Assembly: GCA_031425275.1 (NCBI GenBank)
Contig: JANPJA010000138.1
Location: 40,062 to 104,061, forward strand
Length of the DNA stretch: 64,000 nucleotides
Source of the DNA: JAIVGV01 sp031425275
GTDB taxonomy: Bacteria > Acidobacteriota > Blastocatellia > Pyrinomonadales > Pyrinomonadaceae
Reading direction: 5' to 3'
The position numbers and the translations under genes are program-made. The stretch's first letter is position 1, and each line of letters starts with the position of its first letter. This document shows positions 43,801 to 52,150 of the stretch, piece by piece. Under the pieces are notes generated by a model. The model was not told the DNA's origin. It saw only the letters and a list, made by a program, of their open reading frames with translations, and made no database searches.

Positions 43801-44600
43801 TTCCCGAAGATTTCGCGCACGCGCCGCAGATCGTCTTCCGTGTCAACGCCGATTGACGGCTCGTCAGTCTCGACGACGAGGATGCGCGCGCCGCGTTCGA
43901 GGACGCGCAGTTGTTCGAGCGATTCCGCGAGTTCGAGTTCCCCTTGCGGCCACCCCGCGTATTCGAGGAGGAAGGCGCGGCGGTAGGCGTAGAGTCCCGT
44001 GTGCTTCCGAAAGCGCGCGAGCAGCGCGGGCTCGTTTCGCAACGCCGCTTCGAGCGAGCCGTGTCGGCGGGCGGCGTCGCGCGGGTAAGGGACGGGCGAG
44101 CGCGAGAAATAAAGCGCGCGGCCGTGTTCGTCCGACACGACCTTGACCACGTCGGGGCTGAGCACTTCGGCCGCGTCCGTGATCGGCTCGCAGGTAGTCG
44201 CCACCGAGACCTCGTTGTCCGCCGCGAGCGCGGCCACGGCGCGCTCGATAGTGCGCGGCGAGATGAGCGGCTCGTCGCCCTGCACGTTGACGACGAGATC
44301 GAACTCATGGCCTAGCGCGGCGGCGGCCTCGGCCAAACGGTCGCTGCCGCTCAGGTGGTCGGGGCGCGTCATGACGGCCTCGTAACCGGCGGCGCAAACT
44401 ACGTCTCGGATTCGCTCGTCGTCGGTGGCGACCAGCGCGCGGGCCACGTTGCGGGCGGCGAGGGCGCGCTCGACGACGCGGACGATCATCGGGCGGCCCC
44501 GTATGTCGAGTAGAGGTTTCCCCGGAAGTCGGGTCGAGTTGAAGCGCGCGGGGATGATAACGACGGCGGATTTTTGAGGATTTTGGCCCGTGCGGTTCAC
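43740..44600 (-). CDS. kdsB: CMP-Kdo synthetase KdsB
   Basis: A 286-residue nucleotidyltransferase that activates Kdo with CTP. The N-terminal VVIIPARFNSTRLPGKPL, HLSGSDRLAEAA and VNVQGDEPLI segments are diagnostic. The start is a GTG at 44600, only two bases after the expected transcription start of the promoter at 44609-44637, so the message may be leaderless. The family normally ends near DDLRRVREIFGK. Here about 20 more residues (MSDVRCQI onward, ending ANG) are encoded by heptamer arrays G, and the stop codon itself lies in a TTAGCCG unit. The extension looks like repeat DNA captured into the reading frame and is unlikely to matter for catalysis. Confidence 0.94.
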   Translation of the reverse strand: MNRTGQNPQKSAVVIIPARFNSTRLPGKPLLDIRGRPMIVRVVERALAARNVARALVATDDERIRDVVCAAGYEAVMTRPDHLSGSDRLAEAAAALGHEFDLVVNVQGDEPLISPRTIERAVAALAADNEVSVATTCEPITDAAEVLSPDVVKVVSDEHGRALYFSRSPVPYPRDAARRHGSLEAALRNEPALLARFRKHTGLYAYRRAFLLEYAGWPQGELELAESLEQLRVLERGARILVVETDEPSIGVDTEDDLRRVREIFGKMSDVRCQIPADDSAPAANG

Positions 44601-44608
44601 GGGATTGC

Positions 44609-44637
44609 AGGATAGACCGCCCGGCCGCGAGTGTCAA
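44609..44637 (-). promoter_or_regulatory. Promoter of kdsB
   Basis: On the minus strand a consensus TTGACA (44632-44637) is followed by 17 bases and TATCCT (44609-44614). The predicted start point falls within a few bases of the kdsB GTG codon. Confidence 0.65.
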
Positions 44638-44646
44638 ACGAAATGG

Positions 44647-44761
44647 GCTGTTAGCTATTAGCCGTTAGCTGTTAGCCGGAAGGTTAAAGAGGAGTCGTGA
44701 TTGTAGGTGATTGCTCGGCCTCGTGCTTCCGGCTAAATGCTAACAGCTAATAGCTAACAGC
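44647..44761. repeat. 36-bp-arm inverted repeat of TTAGC heptads, locus H
   Basis: Arms 44647-44682 and 44726-44761 are each 36 bases, built of heptads such as GTTAGCT and ATTAGCC, and are reverse complements with only a few differences. The 43-base centre is unique. It lies between the divergent kdsB and cystathionine gamma-synthase genes, between their two promoters. It is related to the TTAGCCG block of locus G. Confidence 0.88.
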
Positions 44762-44769
44762 TTGCATGT

Positions 44770-44799
44770 TTGACAGTCAAAACAGTCGCGGGCTACCAT
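44770..44799 (+). promoter_or_regulatory. Candidate promoter of the cystathionine gamma-synthase gene
   Basis: TTGACA (44770-44775) and TACCAT (44794-44799), spacer 18, directly after repeat H. It would produce a leader of about 90 bases before the ATG at 44896. Confidence 0.55.
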
Positions 44800-44824
44800 G
44801 CGTTGGCCGTTAACAGCTTGACCC

Positions 44825-44891
44825 CGACTACTTTACTCCGTGGGCGACGGATGCGTTGCCCGCCCGCTGCTTTAGTCGTACGCAATTTTTT
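44825..44891 (+). promoter_or_regulatory. Structured leader with U-run before cystathionine gamma-synthase
   Basis: An outer pairing CGACTA (44825-44830) with TAGTCG (44873-44878) encloses an 8-bp hairpin (44842-44849 with 44854-44861, loop GATG). A run of T follows at 44885-44891, just before the ATG at 44896. The layout resembles an attenuator, but I do not recognise a known riboswitch. Confidence 0.35.
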
Positions 44892-44895
44892 CCCT

Positions 44896-46041
44896 ATGGG
44901 CTTTGCCACCACCGCCATCCACGCAGGCAACGAGCCAGACCCGGCGACGGGCGCGGTCAGCGTTCCCATCTACCAGACTTCGACTTACGCGCAGGACGGC
45001 TTAGGCCGGCCCCGGCAGGGCTTCGAGTATGCGCGCACGCAGAACCCGACGCGCCTCGCCGTCGAGACGAATGTCGCCGCGCTCGAAGGCGCGAAGTACG
45101 GCTACGCCTTCGCGTCGGGCATGGCCGCCATCGACGCGGTGCTGCGGCTGGTGAAGGGCGGCGACCACGTCGTCGTCTCCGACAACACCTACGGCGGAAC
45201 CTACCGGCTCTTCTCGCGCGTGCTGGCGAACTACGGGGTCGAGTTCTCGTTCGTCGATACGGCCGACGTGAACGAGGTCGAACAGGCGATCAAAGAGAAC
45301 ACGCGGATGGTTTACGTCGAGACGCCGACGAACCCCGTGATGAGCGTGACCGACTTGCGCGCCGTCTCCGATCTCGCACACTCGCGCGGCGTCCGCGTGG
45401 TCTGCGACAACACTTTCATGTCGCCCTACCTGCAACGCCCCATCGAACTGGGCGTGGACATCGTGTTGCACTCGGCGACGAAGTATTTGAACGGTCATTC
45501 GGACAGCGTCGGCGGCGTCGTCGTCCTCAACGACGAGCAGGACGCCGAGTGGCTGAAGTTTATCCAGAACAGCGCGGGGGCGATCCTCTCGCCGTTCGAT
45601 TCGTGGCTGACCTTGCGCGGGACGAAGACGCTCGCCCTGCGGATGGAGCAGCACGACCGCTCGGGCCGGGCCGTCGCCGCCTTCCTCGAAGAGCACCCGA
45701 AGGTGCGGAAGCTTTACTACCCGGGGTCGCTCTCGCACAAGCAGCACGAGTTGGCGAAGCGGCAACAGCGGGGCTTCGGCGGCATGGTGTCTTTCGACGT
45801 GGGGTCGCTCGACAACGCGCGCACCGTCCTCGAAGCGTGCCGGCTGATGACGCTGGCGGAAAGTCTCGGCGCGGTCGAGTCGCTGATTTCGCACCCGGCG
45901 ACGATGACGCACGCCTCCGTGCTTCCCGAAACCCGCGCCCGGCTCGGCATCACCGACGGGCTGGTTCGCGCCTCCGTGGGCCTCGAAGATTTAGACGACA
46001 TCATCGCCGATCTCGATCAGGCACTTAGCAAAATACCGTAA
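44896..46041 (+). CDS. metB: Cystathionine gamma-synthase family PLP enzyme
   Basis: A 381-residue Cys/Met-metabolism PLP enzyme from the ATG at 44896, where family homology begins (MGFATTAIHAGNEPDPATGA). Key segments are VPIYQTSTY, FASGMAAIDAVLRL, VSDNTYGGTYRLF, DNTFMSPYLQRP and the PLP lysine in HSATKYLNGHSD. It joins activated homoserine with cysteine (cystathionine gamma-synthase) or carries out the related cystathionine gamma-lyase or sulfhydrylase reactions; these cannot be separated by eye. Length matches MetB. The stop codon overlaps the outer edge of repeat array C. Confidence 0.88.
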   Translation: MGFATTAIHAGNEPDPATGAVSVPIYQTSTYAQDGLGRPRQGFEYARTQNPTRLAVETNVAALEGAKYGYAFASGMAAIDAVLRLVKGGDHVVVSDNTYGGTYRLFSRVLANYGVEFSFVDTADVNEVEQAIKENTRMVYVETPTNPVMSVTDLRAVSDLAHSRGVRVVCDNTFMSPYLQRPIELGVDIVLHSATKYLNGHSDSVGGVVVLNDEQDAEWLKFIQNSAGAILSPFDSWLTLRGTKTLALRMEQHDRSGRAVAAFLEEHPKVRKLYYPGSLSHKQHELAKRQQRGFGGMVSFDVGSLDNARTVLEACRLMTLAESLGAVESLISHPATMTHASVLPETRARLGITDGLVRASVGLEDLDDIIADLDQALSKIP

Positions 46042-46104
46042 ACCGTGACGGGTGACGGGTGACGGGTAAGAACATTCCCACTTACCTGTCACCTGTCACG
46101 GTTT
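46040..46104. repeat. Heptamer hairpin array C
   Basis: Three GTGACGG units bounded by AAACC (46040-46070), a 10-base centre, then the reverse complement CTTACCTGTCACCTGTCACG and GTTT to 46104, one heptad shorter. The array fills most of the 80-base gap between metB and the PP2C gene. Confidence 0.88.
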
Positions 46105-46121
46105 ACTCGTCACTCTCTCTT

Positions 46122-47060
46122 ATGTTCGTTGAGCTATTCGCACAAACTGATGTCGGGCGCGTCCGGCAGGGTAACGAGGACAACTTCCTCGTGCTCGATC
46201 TGGCCGCGGGGCAAAGCTGGACTGCCACCGACAGTCAGGGCGGGCCGACCGAGGCCCTGCACCGCTTCGAGGTCAGCGGGCGTGGGCTGGTGCTCATCGT
46301 CTCGGACGGGATGGGCGGCGCGCTCGCGGGCGACGTGGCCAGCCGCATGGCCGTCGAGACGGTGCGCGAAATGCTCGTCGAGAAAGACACCAAGCCGGCG
46401 GCGGAAAAACCGGACGCTGAGTTGTCGCTCTCCGAAGTTCTCGCCAACGCCACGAACTACGCCAACTACGCCATCCACCGCAAGAGCCTCGAAGACCCGC
46501 GTTGCAGCGGGATGGGTGCGACACTCACGGCCGCGGCCGTCGCCGCCGGGTCGCTCGCGCTCGTGCAGGTCGGCGACAGCCGCGCCTACGTCATCCGCGG
46601 CGGACAGATCAAGCTCGTCACGAAAGACCAGTCGCTCGTCCAGCAGTTGGTGGACGCGCGCCAGATCACGGAGGAGGACGCCGAGACACACATGTTCCGC
46701 AACGTCATTCTCCAAGCCCTCGGCGCGCAGGACGAACTGACCCCCGCCATCACGAGCGTGACGCTCTGCCGCGGCGACATCGCCCTGCTGTGCAGCGACG
46801 GCCTTTCAGGCAAGCTCCGCGGCGAAGACATGCACGAGATTGTGGGGGCGGCCGGCGGCGACTTGGCGGCGGCCTGCGACGCCCTCATCCGGGAGGCCAA
46901 CCGGCGCGGCGGCGAGGACAACATCACGGTGGTGCTCGCGCGCTTTGAAGGCGATGAACTGCCCGCCCCCACCCCCGGCGAGATCGAGGTCATCGAGCCT
47001 CCCGGCGGCGGCGGGTACACCTACGACACCTCGGAAGACGACACGTCGCCGATCCCCTGA
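46122..47060 (+). CDS. PP2C-type serine/threonine protein phosphatase
   Basis: A 312-residue metal-dependent phosphatase. The ATG at 46122 starts MFVELFAQTDVGRVRQGNED. An upstream in-frame extension would be translation of repeat array C and is rejected. PP2C motifs are complete: QGNEDNF, VSDGMGGALAGDVAS, GDSRAYVIRGGQ, LLCSDGLSGKL and GGEDNITVVLARF, providing the Asp residues for the two Mn/Mg ions. It would dephosphorylate proteins modified by Hanks-type kinases, of which one is at 39.8 kb. No membrane helix is present, and the C-terminal 30 residues are acidic and proline-rich. Confidence 0.94.
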   Translation: MFVELFAQTDVGRVRQGNEDNFLVLDLAAGQSWTATDSQGGPTEALHRFEVSGRGLVLIVSDGMGGALAGDVASRMAVETVREMLVEKDTKPAAEKPDAELSLSEVLANATNYANYAIHRKSLEDPRCSGMGATLTAAAVAAGSLALVQVGDSRAYVIRGGQIKLVTKDQSLVQQLVDARQITEEDAETHMFRNVILQALGAQDELTPAITSVTLCRGDIALLCSDGLSGKLRGEDMHEIVGAAGGDLAAACDALIREANRRGGEDNITVVLARFEGDELPAPTPGEIEVIEPPGGGGYTYDTSEDDTSPIP

Positions 47061-47079
47061 GGCAAACATTAAAGCGGCT

Positions 47080-47146
47080 AAAAGGCCGGGAGGGGAACAG
47101 GAGTTAAGCGATGCGCGCCTAACTCTTGTTCCCCTCCCGGCCTTTT
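47080..47146. terminator. Bidirectional terminator, 27-bp stem
   Basis: Arms 47080-47106 and 47120-47146 pair over 27 bases with a single G-T wobble. The outer ends are AAAA and TTTT, giving U tracts for transcripts on both strands. It lies between the convergent PP2C and nfeD genes. Confidence 0.9.
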
Positions 47147-47190
47147 GACACGTCGCCCGACGAGTTGCTACTCCGGCTCTTAACTTCGAT

Positions 47191-47694
47191 CTACTTCTTT
47201 TCGCCTTCGGGCAACGCGCGCCCGCGCCAGTCCGGCGCGGCGTCGGTGCGGCGCACGTAGATCGACGCGCCGCGGACGCTCTCGATGGTGACGCGCTCGC
47301 CGGCTTCCAGCGGCCCCTCGCCCTCGGCCGGATAGGCCGTCCACGTCGAGCCGAAGACCTTCACCGCGCCCTCCTGCATCGCCCCGCTGCTCGAAGTAAC
47401 GACCGTCCCCGTCCGTCCGGGGAGCGAGTCCGCGCCGAATTTTTGGCCGCCGCCGTCCGTGTCGCGGACGAAGTAATTGGAAAAAATCGTGCGCGAGGCG
47501 GCGGTCAGGCCCGCCGAGACGATAAAGAAGACCAGAAACTGGAGCGGGTAGCCGAAGCCGACCATACTCGCGAGCCCGGCGGTCAGCGCGCCGATGCCGA
47601 ACCACAGGAGCACAAAGCCGGCCGTGAAAATCTCGGCCGCGATCAACGCCAGCCCAAACAGCATCCAGAAAATCCACGCGTAGTTTTCCATCAT
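47191..47694 (-). CDS. NfeD-family membrane protein
   Basis: A 167-residue NfeD-like protein. The N-terminal half holds three to four membrane helices (YAWIFWMLFGLALIAAEIFT, then VLLWFGIGALTAGLASMVGF and FLVFFIVSAGLTAASRTIF). The C-terminal half is the OB-fold NfeD domain (LPGRTGTVVTSSSGAMQEGA, KVFGSTWTAYPAEG). It lacks the N-terminal ClpP-like protease found in long NfeD proteins, and no SPFH/stomatin partner is adjacent. It follows proline dehydrogenase by 18 bases, probably in one transcript. Such proteins are linked to membrane-microdomain quality control; the role here is unknown. Confidence 0.9.
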   Translation of the reverse strand: MMENYAWIFWMLFGLALIAAEIFTAGFVLLWFGIGALTAGLASMVGFGYPLQFLVFFIVSAGLTAASRTIFSNYFVRDTDGGGQKFGADSLPGRTGTVVTSSSGAMQEGAVKVFGSTWTAYPAEGEGPLEAGERVTIESVRGASIYVRRTDAAPDWRGRALPEGEKK

Positions 47695-47712
47695 CCCCTC
47701 GGCGCCGGCAGG

Positions 47713-48633
47713 TTAACCTTTGAGCAGGTTCTTCATGATGAACCAGACGTTGGCGGGCCGCTCGGCGAGCCGGCGCATGAAGTAAGGGTACCAGTGCCGG
47801 CCGTACGGGACGTAAACGCGCACGCGGTAGCCCTCGCGCGCCAGTTTCATTTGCAAATCACGGCGGACGCCGTAGAGCATCTGAAACTCGAAAGCGTCTT
47901 TGGCAATTCCCTCTCGGCCGGCGTACTCGATGGTCGCCGCGATCATGCGCTCGTCGTGCGTCGCGATGCCGTGATAGGTGCCGGAGGAGAGCAGGAGCTT
48001 CATCACGCGGACGTAGTTGTCGTCAACGTCCGACTTGTCGGGGAAGGCGACTTCCGGGGGCTCGTTGTACGCGCCCTTGCAGATGCGCACGCGCGCCGGG
48101 ATTTTCAAAACCTCTTCCACGTCCGCCTGGGTGCGCCGCAGGTACGACTGCAAGACGATGCCGACGGTGTCGAGGCCGAACTCCGCGCGGAGCCGTTTGA
48201 AGATGTCGAGGGTCACGCCCGTGACGGCCGACTGCTCCATATCGACGCGGACGAAATTGCCGCGGCGCGCGGCGTCCTCGACGACGGCGCGGGCGTTGCG
48301 GTAGGCCAGCTCCGGGTCGATTTCCAGCCCGAACTGCGTGAGCTTGATCGAGACGTTCGACTCGATGCCCGTCTGGTCGATGCGCGCGAGCACCTGCTGG
48401 TACTCGCGCACCTCGGCTTCGGTCTCCTCGACGCTCCCGACCGACTCGTTGAGGTGATCGAACGAGGCGGTCGCGCCGAAGGCGTTGACGGCGCGGATTG
48501 CCTCCACTGCCTCGTCAATCGTCTCGCCCGCGACGAACCGCGTCGTCAGTTTTTTGAACAGGCTAAAGCGGGCGGCGAAATCCTTCAGCCCCTCCTGCCG
48601 CGACAGATAGAGCAGCGCGCTTTTGGCAACCAT
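47713..48633 (-). CDS. Proline dehydrogenase
   Basis: A 306-residue monofunctional PRODH, the FAD TIM-barrel that oxidises proline to pyrroline-5-carboxylate. Visible family segments are ATASFDHLNESVG, SNVSIKLTQFGLEID, FVRVDMEQSAVTG, RICKGAYNEPPEVAFPDKSD, GIATHDERMI and FEFQMLYGVRRDLQ, the last three lining substrate and flavin. Length matches the short, thermostable type and not the PutA fusion. The partner P5C dehydrogenase is not in the window. Array D lies just upstream of the ATG (about eight bases). Confidence 0.94.
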   Translation of the reverse strand: MVAKSALLYLSRQEGLKDFAARFSLFKKLTTRFVAGETIDEAVEAIRAVNAFGATASFDHLNESVGSVEETEAEVREYQQVLARIDQTGIESNVSIKLTQFGLEIDPELAYRNARAVVEDAARRGNFVRVDMEQSAVTGVTLDIFKRLRAEFGLDTVGIVLQSYLRRTQADVEEVLKIPARVRICKGAYNEPPEVAFPDKSDVDDNYVRVMKLLLSSGTYHGIATHDERMIAATIEYAGREGIAKDAFEFQMLYGVRRDLQMKLAREGYRVRVYVPYGRHWYPYFMRRLAERPANVWFIMKNLLKG

Positions 48634-48640
48634 TGGTTTC

Positions 48641-48722
48641 GGTTACGAGTAACGAGTCAGGGGTGACGGGCACGGCGGCGGGGGCCGGGGTCGCTCGTCA
48701 CTCGTCACTCGTCACTTGTCAC
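48641..48722. repeat. Heptamer hairpin array D
   Basis: The left side is degenerate (TTACGAG, TAACGAG, GGGTGAC; 48641-48671), followed by a GC-rich centre. The right side (48693-48722) has four clean reverse-complement units of the CTCGTCA type. It belongs with A-C and sits upstream of proline dehydrogenase. Confidence 0.75.
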
Positions 48723-48825
48723 ATTCCCCTTCTCTCGTTATGCTTGGCGGCGTTTCACCGCGTTACGGAGCGAAGCCCCGCTCGAAAAACCCTCGTACAA
48801 ATCGTGGCGGAGGAAGAAAGCCCGC

Positions 48826-49167
48826 GTGCGCTGGAAGCTGTTCATTATTACGTCCGTGCTCGCCGCCGTAGTCGGGGTGGGCGGGGGCGCGGGACTGCTC
48901 TACCTGCTCACCGGATCGACCACCCTCGGCAGCCGGCCCGACCTCATCGCCCTCGGCCCCCTCCTCTTCCCCCTCGCCGTCATCACCTTCGCCAGCATCT
49001 TCGTTTACCGCCACACCGCGCGCCGGCGCAAGACGCAGGCGGCGGCCACGGCCATCATATCGCTCGCGCTGTCGCTCGCCCTCATCTTCGCCGCGACATT
49101 CTACACCGTCTGCTGCGAGCCGCCGCCTCGAACCCTGCCCGCCCCCACGCCGCGCGGCGCGACCTGA
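48826..49167 (+). CDS. Small three-helix membrane protein, unknown
   Basis: A 113-residue protein (GTG start, with GGAGGAAG upstream) with three hydrophobic stretches at about 5-29, 42-62 and 70-95. No domain is recognised. It is convergent with the HD gene, four bases from its end. The start and low similarity to anything known keep confidence moderate. Confidence 0.6.
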   Translation: MRWKLFIITSVLAAVVGVGGGAGLLYLLTGSTTLGSRPDLIALGPLLFPLAVITFASIFVYRHTARRRKTQAAATAIISLALSLALIFAATFYTVCCEPPPRTLPAPTPRGAT

Positions 49168-49170
49168 TCG

Positions 49171-49776
49171 TCACCGCCGATCTTCGCCCGCCCCCGAACT
49201 CAGGCCGCCGCCGTTCAGGCCGATCTCGCGCTGCGCGGGGATCAGTGCGTCGATGACGAACCTGACGTGCTCGTCGAGATCGACGCCCAACTCCGAGACG
49301 CCCAGATGGATGTCGTCGCGGTTGACGGTGCGCGCGAAGGCTTTATCCTTGAGCTTCTTCTTGACCGAAGCGACTTCCAGATCGTCCAGACTCTTCGCCG
49401 GCCGCACGAGGGCGCAGGCGACGAGGAAGCCGCACAGTTCGTCGGTGGCGAATAACGCCTTCGCCATCTGCGTGTCGCGCGGGACGCCGGTGTAGGTCGC
49501 GTGACCCATGATGGCACGGATGATGTGGTCGGGGTAGCCGCGGCCGCACAGAATGTTCGCGCCCTTATAAGGGTGCTCGTGCTCGGTGGGGAACATCTCG
49601 TAGTCGAAGTCGTGCAGGAGTCCGGCCAGCGCCCACTCGTCGGCGTCGTCCGCGGGGCCGCCGTAGCGCGCGGCCGAGGCGCGCATCGCGGTCTCGACGG
49701 CCACGCCGTGGCGGCGCAGGCTGTCCCCCTTGGTGTACTCGCAGAGCAAAGTCCATGCGTCTTCGCGCGTGAGCAT
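49171..49776 (-). CDS. HD-domain hydrolase
   Basis: A 201-residue HD protein from the ATG at 49776. LAGLLHDFDYEMFPTEHEHP carries the His-Asp metal pair, with a first His in DSLRRHGVAVETAMRASA and later IRAIMGHATYTG and FATDELCGFLVACAL. This arrangement is that of the single-domain HDIG family often annotated as hydrolase or phosphohydrolase of unknown substrate. It is convergent with the small membrane-protein gene and divergent from ccsA. The substrate is not predictable. Confidence 0.88.
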   Translation of the reverse strand: MLTREDAWTLLCEYTKGDSLRRHGVAVETAMRASAARYGGPADDADEWALAGLLHDFDYEMFPTEHEHPYKGANILCGRGYPDHIIRAIMGHATYTGVPRDTQMAKALFATDELCGFLVACALVRPAKSLDDLEVASVKKKLKDKAFARTVNRDDIHLGVSELGVDLDEHVRFVIDALIPAQREIGLNGGGLSSGAGEDRR

Positions 49777-49940
49777 AGTGGCGTCCCTTCTCCGGGCGGA
49801 TTGACTGCGACGGCCCCGGCAGTTTCGCACGTCCGGGCCGCGGCTTTCAACACCGCGCCGCCGTTAGCGCAACTTGCCGGCCCGCGAGCGCGTCAACTAC
49901 AATGACGCTTGATCGCCCGCGCGCTCACCCCAGTCATCCC

Positions 49941-50750
49941 ATGGAATACCTTTTACTCGCCGCGCTCACCTTCTATGTGACCGCGGCGATCCACGCCGTC
50001 CTGGCTTTCATTAACAAACGCCGGGCCGTCGAGCGCACGGCCACCGTGTCGTTCGCCCTCGGCTTCGCGGCGCACACCGTCGCCCTCGCGGCGGACTGGC
50101 TGCGCGACGGCCGCTACCCGCTCTTCGGCTTCGGCGAGACGCTCTCGTTCCTCGCCTGGACGCTGGTCATCGCCTACGGGCTTGCCTCGGTGCGCTACAC
50201 GATCCGCGCGCTCGGCGCGCTGACCATGCCGCTCGTCGCCGTCCTCGTCACCGTCGCCCTGACGGCGCGCGGCACGGCCGACAACGCGGCCGTCACCGGC
50301 GGCGCGGCCGCGTGGCTCTTCCCCGTCCACACGACGTTGTTGATCTTCTCCTACGCCTCCTTCTTCGTCGTCTTCGCGGCGAGCCTGATGTACCTGTGGC
50401 AGGAGCGTGAGCTGAAACGCAAAACCTTCGGCGCGTTCTTCCACCGGCTGCCGGCGCTCTCGACCGTGGACGACATCGCCCAGACGGCCGCCGGGGTGGG
50501 CTTCACGCTGCTCTCGCTCGGCATCGTCACGGGCGTCATCTGGTCGTCGGCGCGCGGCGGGCGCGTCTGGCACAACGACCCGAAAGAGATTTTCGCGGTG
50601 CTCACGTGGCTGCTTTACCTGACGATGATCCATTACCGCTCCCAATGGCGCGGCCGCAAAGCCGCGTGGGCCGGGGTGGCCGGCTTCGCCCTCGTGCTAT
50701 TCACGTTTCTCGGAACCAGATTGATGGGCGGCTATCACGTTTTTGGTTGA
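49941..50750 (+). CDS. CcsA/HemX-family cytochrome c assembly membrane protein
   Basis: About 269 residues with eight predicted helices, starting MEYLLLAALTFYVTAAIHAV at the ATG 49941. The WGWA-like heme-handling motif of true CcsA proteins is reduced here. GFGETLSFLAWTLVIAYGL, GVIWSSARGGRVWHNDPKE and LLYLTMIHYRSQWRGRKAAW correspond to the conserved core and conserved His residues. Proteins of this type are commonly encoded next to hemA. Both a cytochrome c maturation role and HemX-type control of glutamyl-tRNA reductase level are known for the family. It heads the hemA-hemC-hemD group. Confidence 0.88.
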   Translation: MEYLLLAALTFYVTAAIHAVLAFINKRRAVERTATVSFALGFAAHTVALAADWLRDGRYPLFGFGETLSFLAWTLVIAYGLASVRYTIRALGALTMPLVAVLVTVALTARGTADNAAVTGGAAAWLFPVHTTLLIFSYASFFVVFAASLMYLWQERELKRKTFGAFFHRLPALSTVDDIAQTAAGVGFTLLSLGIVTGVIWSSARGGRVWHNDPKEIFAVLTWLLYLTMIHYRSQWRGRKAAWAGVAGFALVLFTFLGTRLMGGYHVFG

Positions 50751-50753
50751 AAC

Positions 50754-50862
50754 GTCAGTGGTCAGTGGTCAGTGGTCAGTGGTTTTGTGCCACCGAAGTT
50801 TGAAGCTTCATTGTTAATCTTGATGCTGGTTAACCACGGACAACTGACCACTGACCACTGAC
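50754..50862. repeat. Heptamer hairpin array E
   Basis: Four perfect GTCAGTG units (50754-50781), a centre of about 60 bases beginning GTTTTGTGCCACC, and three reverse-complement units (ACTGACC) at 50841-50862. It fills the gap before hemA. Confidence 0.9.
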
Positions 50863-50876
50863 GACGAACTGCTTTT

Positions 50877-52145
50877 ATGTCGATCATACTCGTCGGGCTC
50901 AATCACAAGACCGCGCCGGTCGAAGTTCGCGAACGACTCGCGTTCTCGGACGAGGCGTGCGCCGAGAGCCTGCACGCGCTCGTGGACGGCGTGGCGATCA
51001 GCGAGGGTTTGATCGTCTCGACCTGTAACCGGGTCGAGGTGCTGGCGGCGACCGGGCGGGCGAGCGGCGAAGAATGTGCGGCGCGGATCGGCGAGTTCCT
51101 GAGCCGCTCGCGGGGCGTTGCCGCCGACAGCTTCGGCCCGCACCTCTACGTCCACGCGGAAGAGGCGGCCGTGCGCCACGTCTTCCGCGTCGCCTCATCG
51201 CTCGACTCGATGGTGGTCGGCGAGCCGCAAGTTCTGGGGCAGGTGCGCCGCGCCTACTCCATTGCCATCGACGCCGGGACGGCCGGGCGTGTCCTCCACA
51301 AACTGGTACACCACGCATTGCGCGTTGCCAAACGGGTGCGCACGGAGACGGGGATCGCCGCCTCGGCCGTCTCGATAAGTTTCACCGCCGTCGAGTTGGG
51401 GCGCAAGATTTTCGGGACTCTCAAGGGCACGACCGTCATGCTCGTCGGCGCGGGCGAGATGGCCGAACTCGCCGCGCAGCACCTGAAGGGCGCGGGCGCG
51501 TCGCGTTTGCTCGTCGCCAACCGCACCTTCGAGACCGCCGCCGCACTGGCGTCGAAGTTCGGGGGCGAGGCCGTCGAATTCGGCGCGCTCGGGTCGCGGC
51601 TCGCCGAGGCCGACATCGTCATCTGCTCGACCGCCGCCGGCGGCTACGTCATCACGCCCGAATTGGCGCGCTCTGCGCTCGAAGCACGGCGCAAGCGGCC
51701 CGCCTTCTATATCGACATCAGCGTCCCGCGCAACGTCGATCCGGCGGTCGGGCGGATCGCGAATCTTTTCGTCTTCGACGTGGATGATCTCGAATCAGTC
51801 GTCGCCTCGAACATCCGCGAGCGCGAGCGCGAGTCCGAGCGTGCCGAGCTGATCATCGAGTCGGAAGTGATGGGGTTCCAGCAAGCCCTGCGCTCGCTCG
51901 ACATCGGCCCGACCGTGGCCGCGATCCGCCGGAAGATGGACGACATCGCGCGCGGCGAAATGACCCGCCAACGCGGGCGGCTGGGCGAACTGACGCCCGA
52001 ACAGGAGCGGGCCGTTGAACAACTGCTCGCCTCAGTTGTCAACAAGATTTCACACCCCGTCATCAACCGCCTCCGCCGCTCGCACGACACCGGCGAAGAG
52101 GAAAACGTGCAGGCGTGGCGCGACAGCTTCGGGGTGGAAGACTGA
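50877..52145 (+). CDS. hemA: Glutamyl-tRNA reductase
   Basis: A 422-residue reductase for the first committed step of C5 tetrapyrrole synthesis, turning glutamyl-tRNA into glutamate-1-semialdehyde with NADPH. The N-terminus LVGLNHKTAPVEVRERLAFS, the nucleophilic Cys in IVSTCNRVEVLA, and VVGEPQVLGQVRRAYS are diagnostic. The Rossmann loop is VMLVGAGEMAELAAQHL, and a C-terminal dimerisation helix follows. It is in series with ccsA, hemC and hemD, separated only by arrays E and F. The partner hemL is not in the window. Confidence 0.97.
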   Translation: MSIILVGLNHKTAPVEVRERLAFSDEACAESLHALVDGVAISEGLIVSTCNRVEVLAATGRASGEECAARIGEFLSRSRGVAADSFGPHLYVHAEEAAVRHVFRVASSLDSMVVGEPQVLGQVRRAYSIAIDAGTAGRVLHKLVHHALRVAKRVRTETGIAASAVSISFTAVELGRKIFGTLKGTTVMLVGAGEMAELAAQHLKGAGASRLLVANRTFETAAALASKFGGEAVEFGALGSRLAEADIVICSTAAGGYVITPELARSALEARRKRPAFYIDISVPRNVDPAVGRIANLFVFDVDDLESVVASNIRERERESERAELIIESEVMGFQQALRSLDIGPTVAAIRRKMDDIARGEMTRQRGRLGELTPEQERAVEQLLASVVNKISHPVINRLRRSHDTGEEENVQAWRDSFGVED

Positions 52146-52150
52146 GGCCC

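Noticed and set aside
44825..44891. Naming the metB leader a SAM riboswitch
   Set aside because: The folded shape is suggestive, but no conserved SAM-binding core was recognised.
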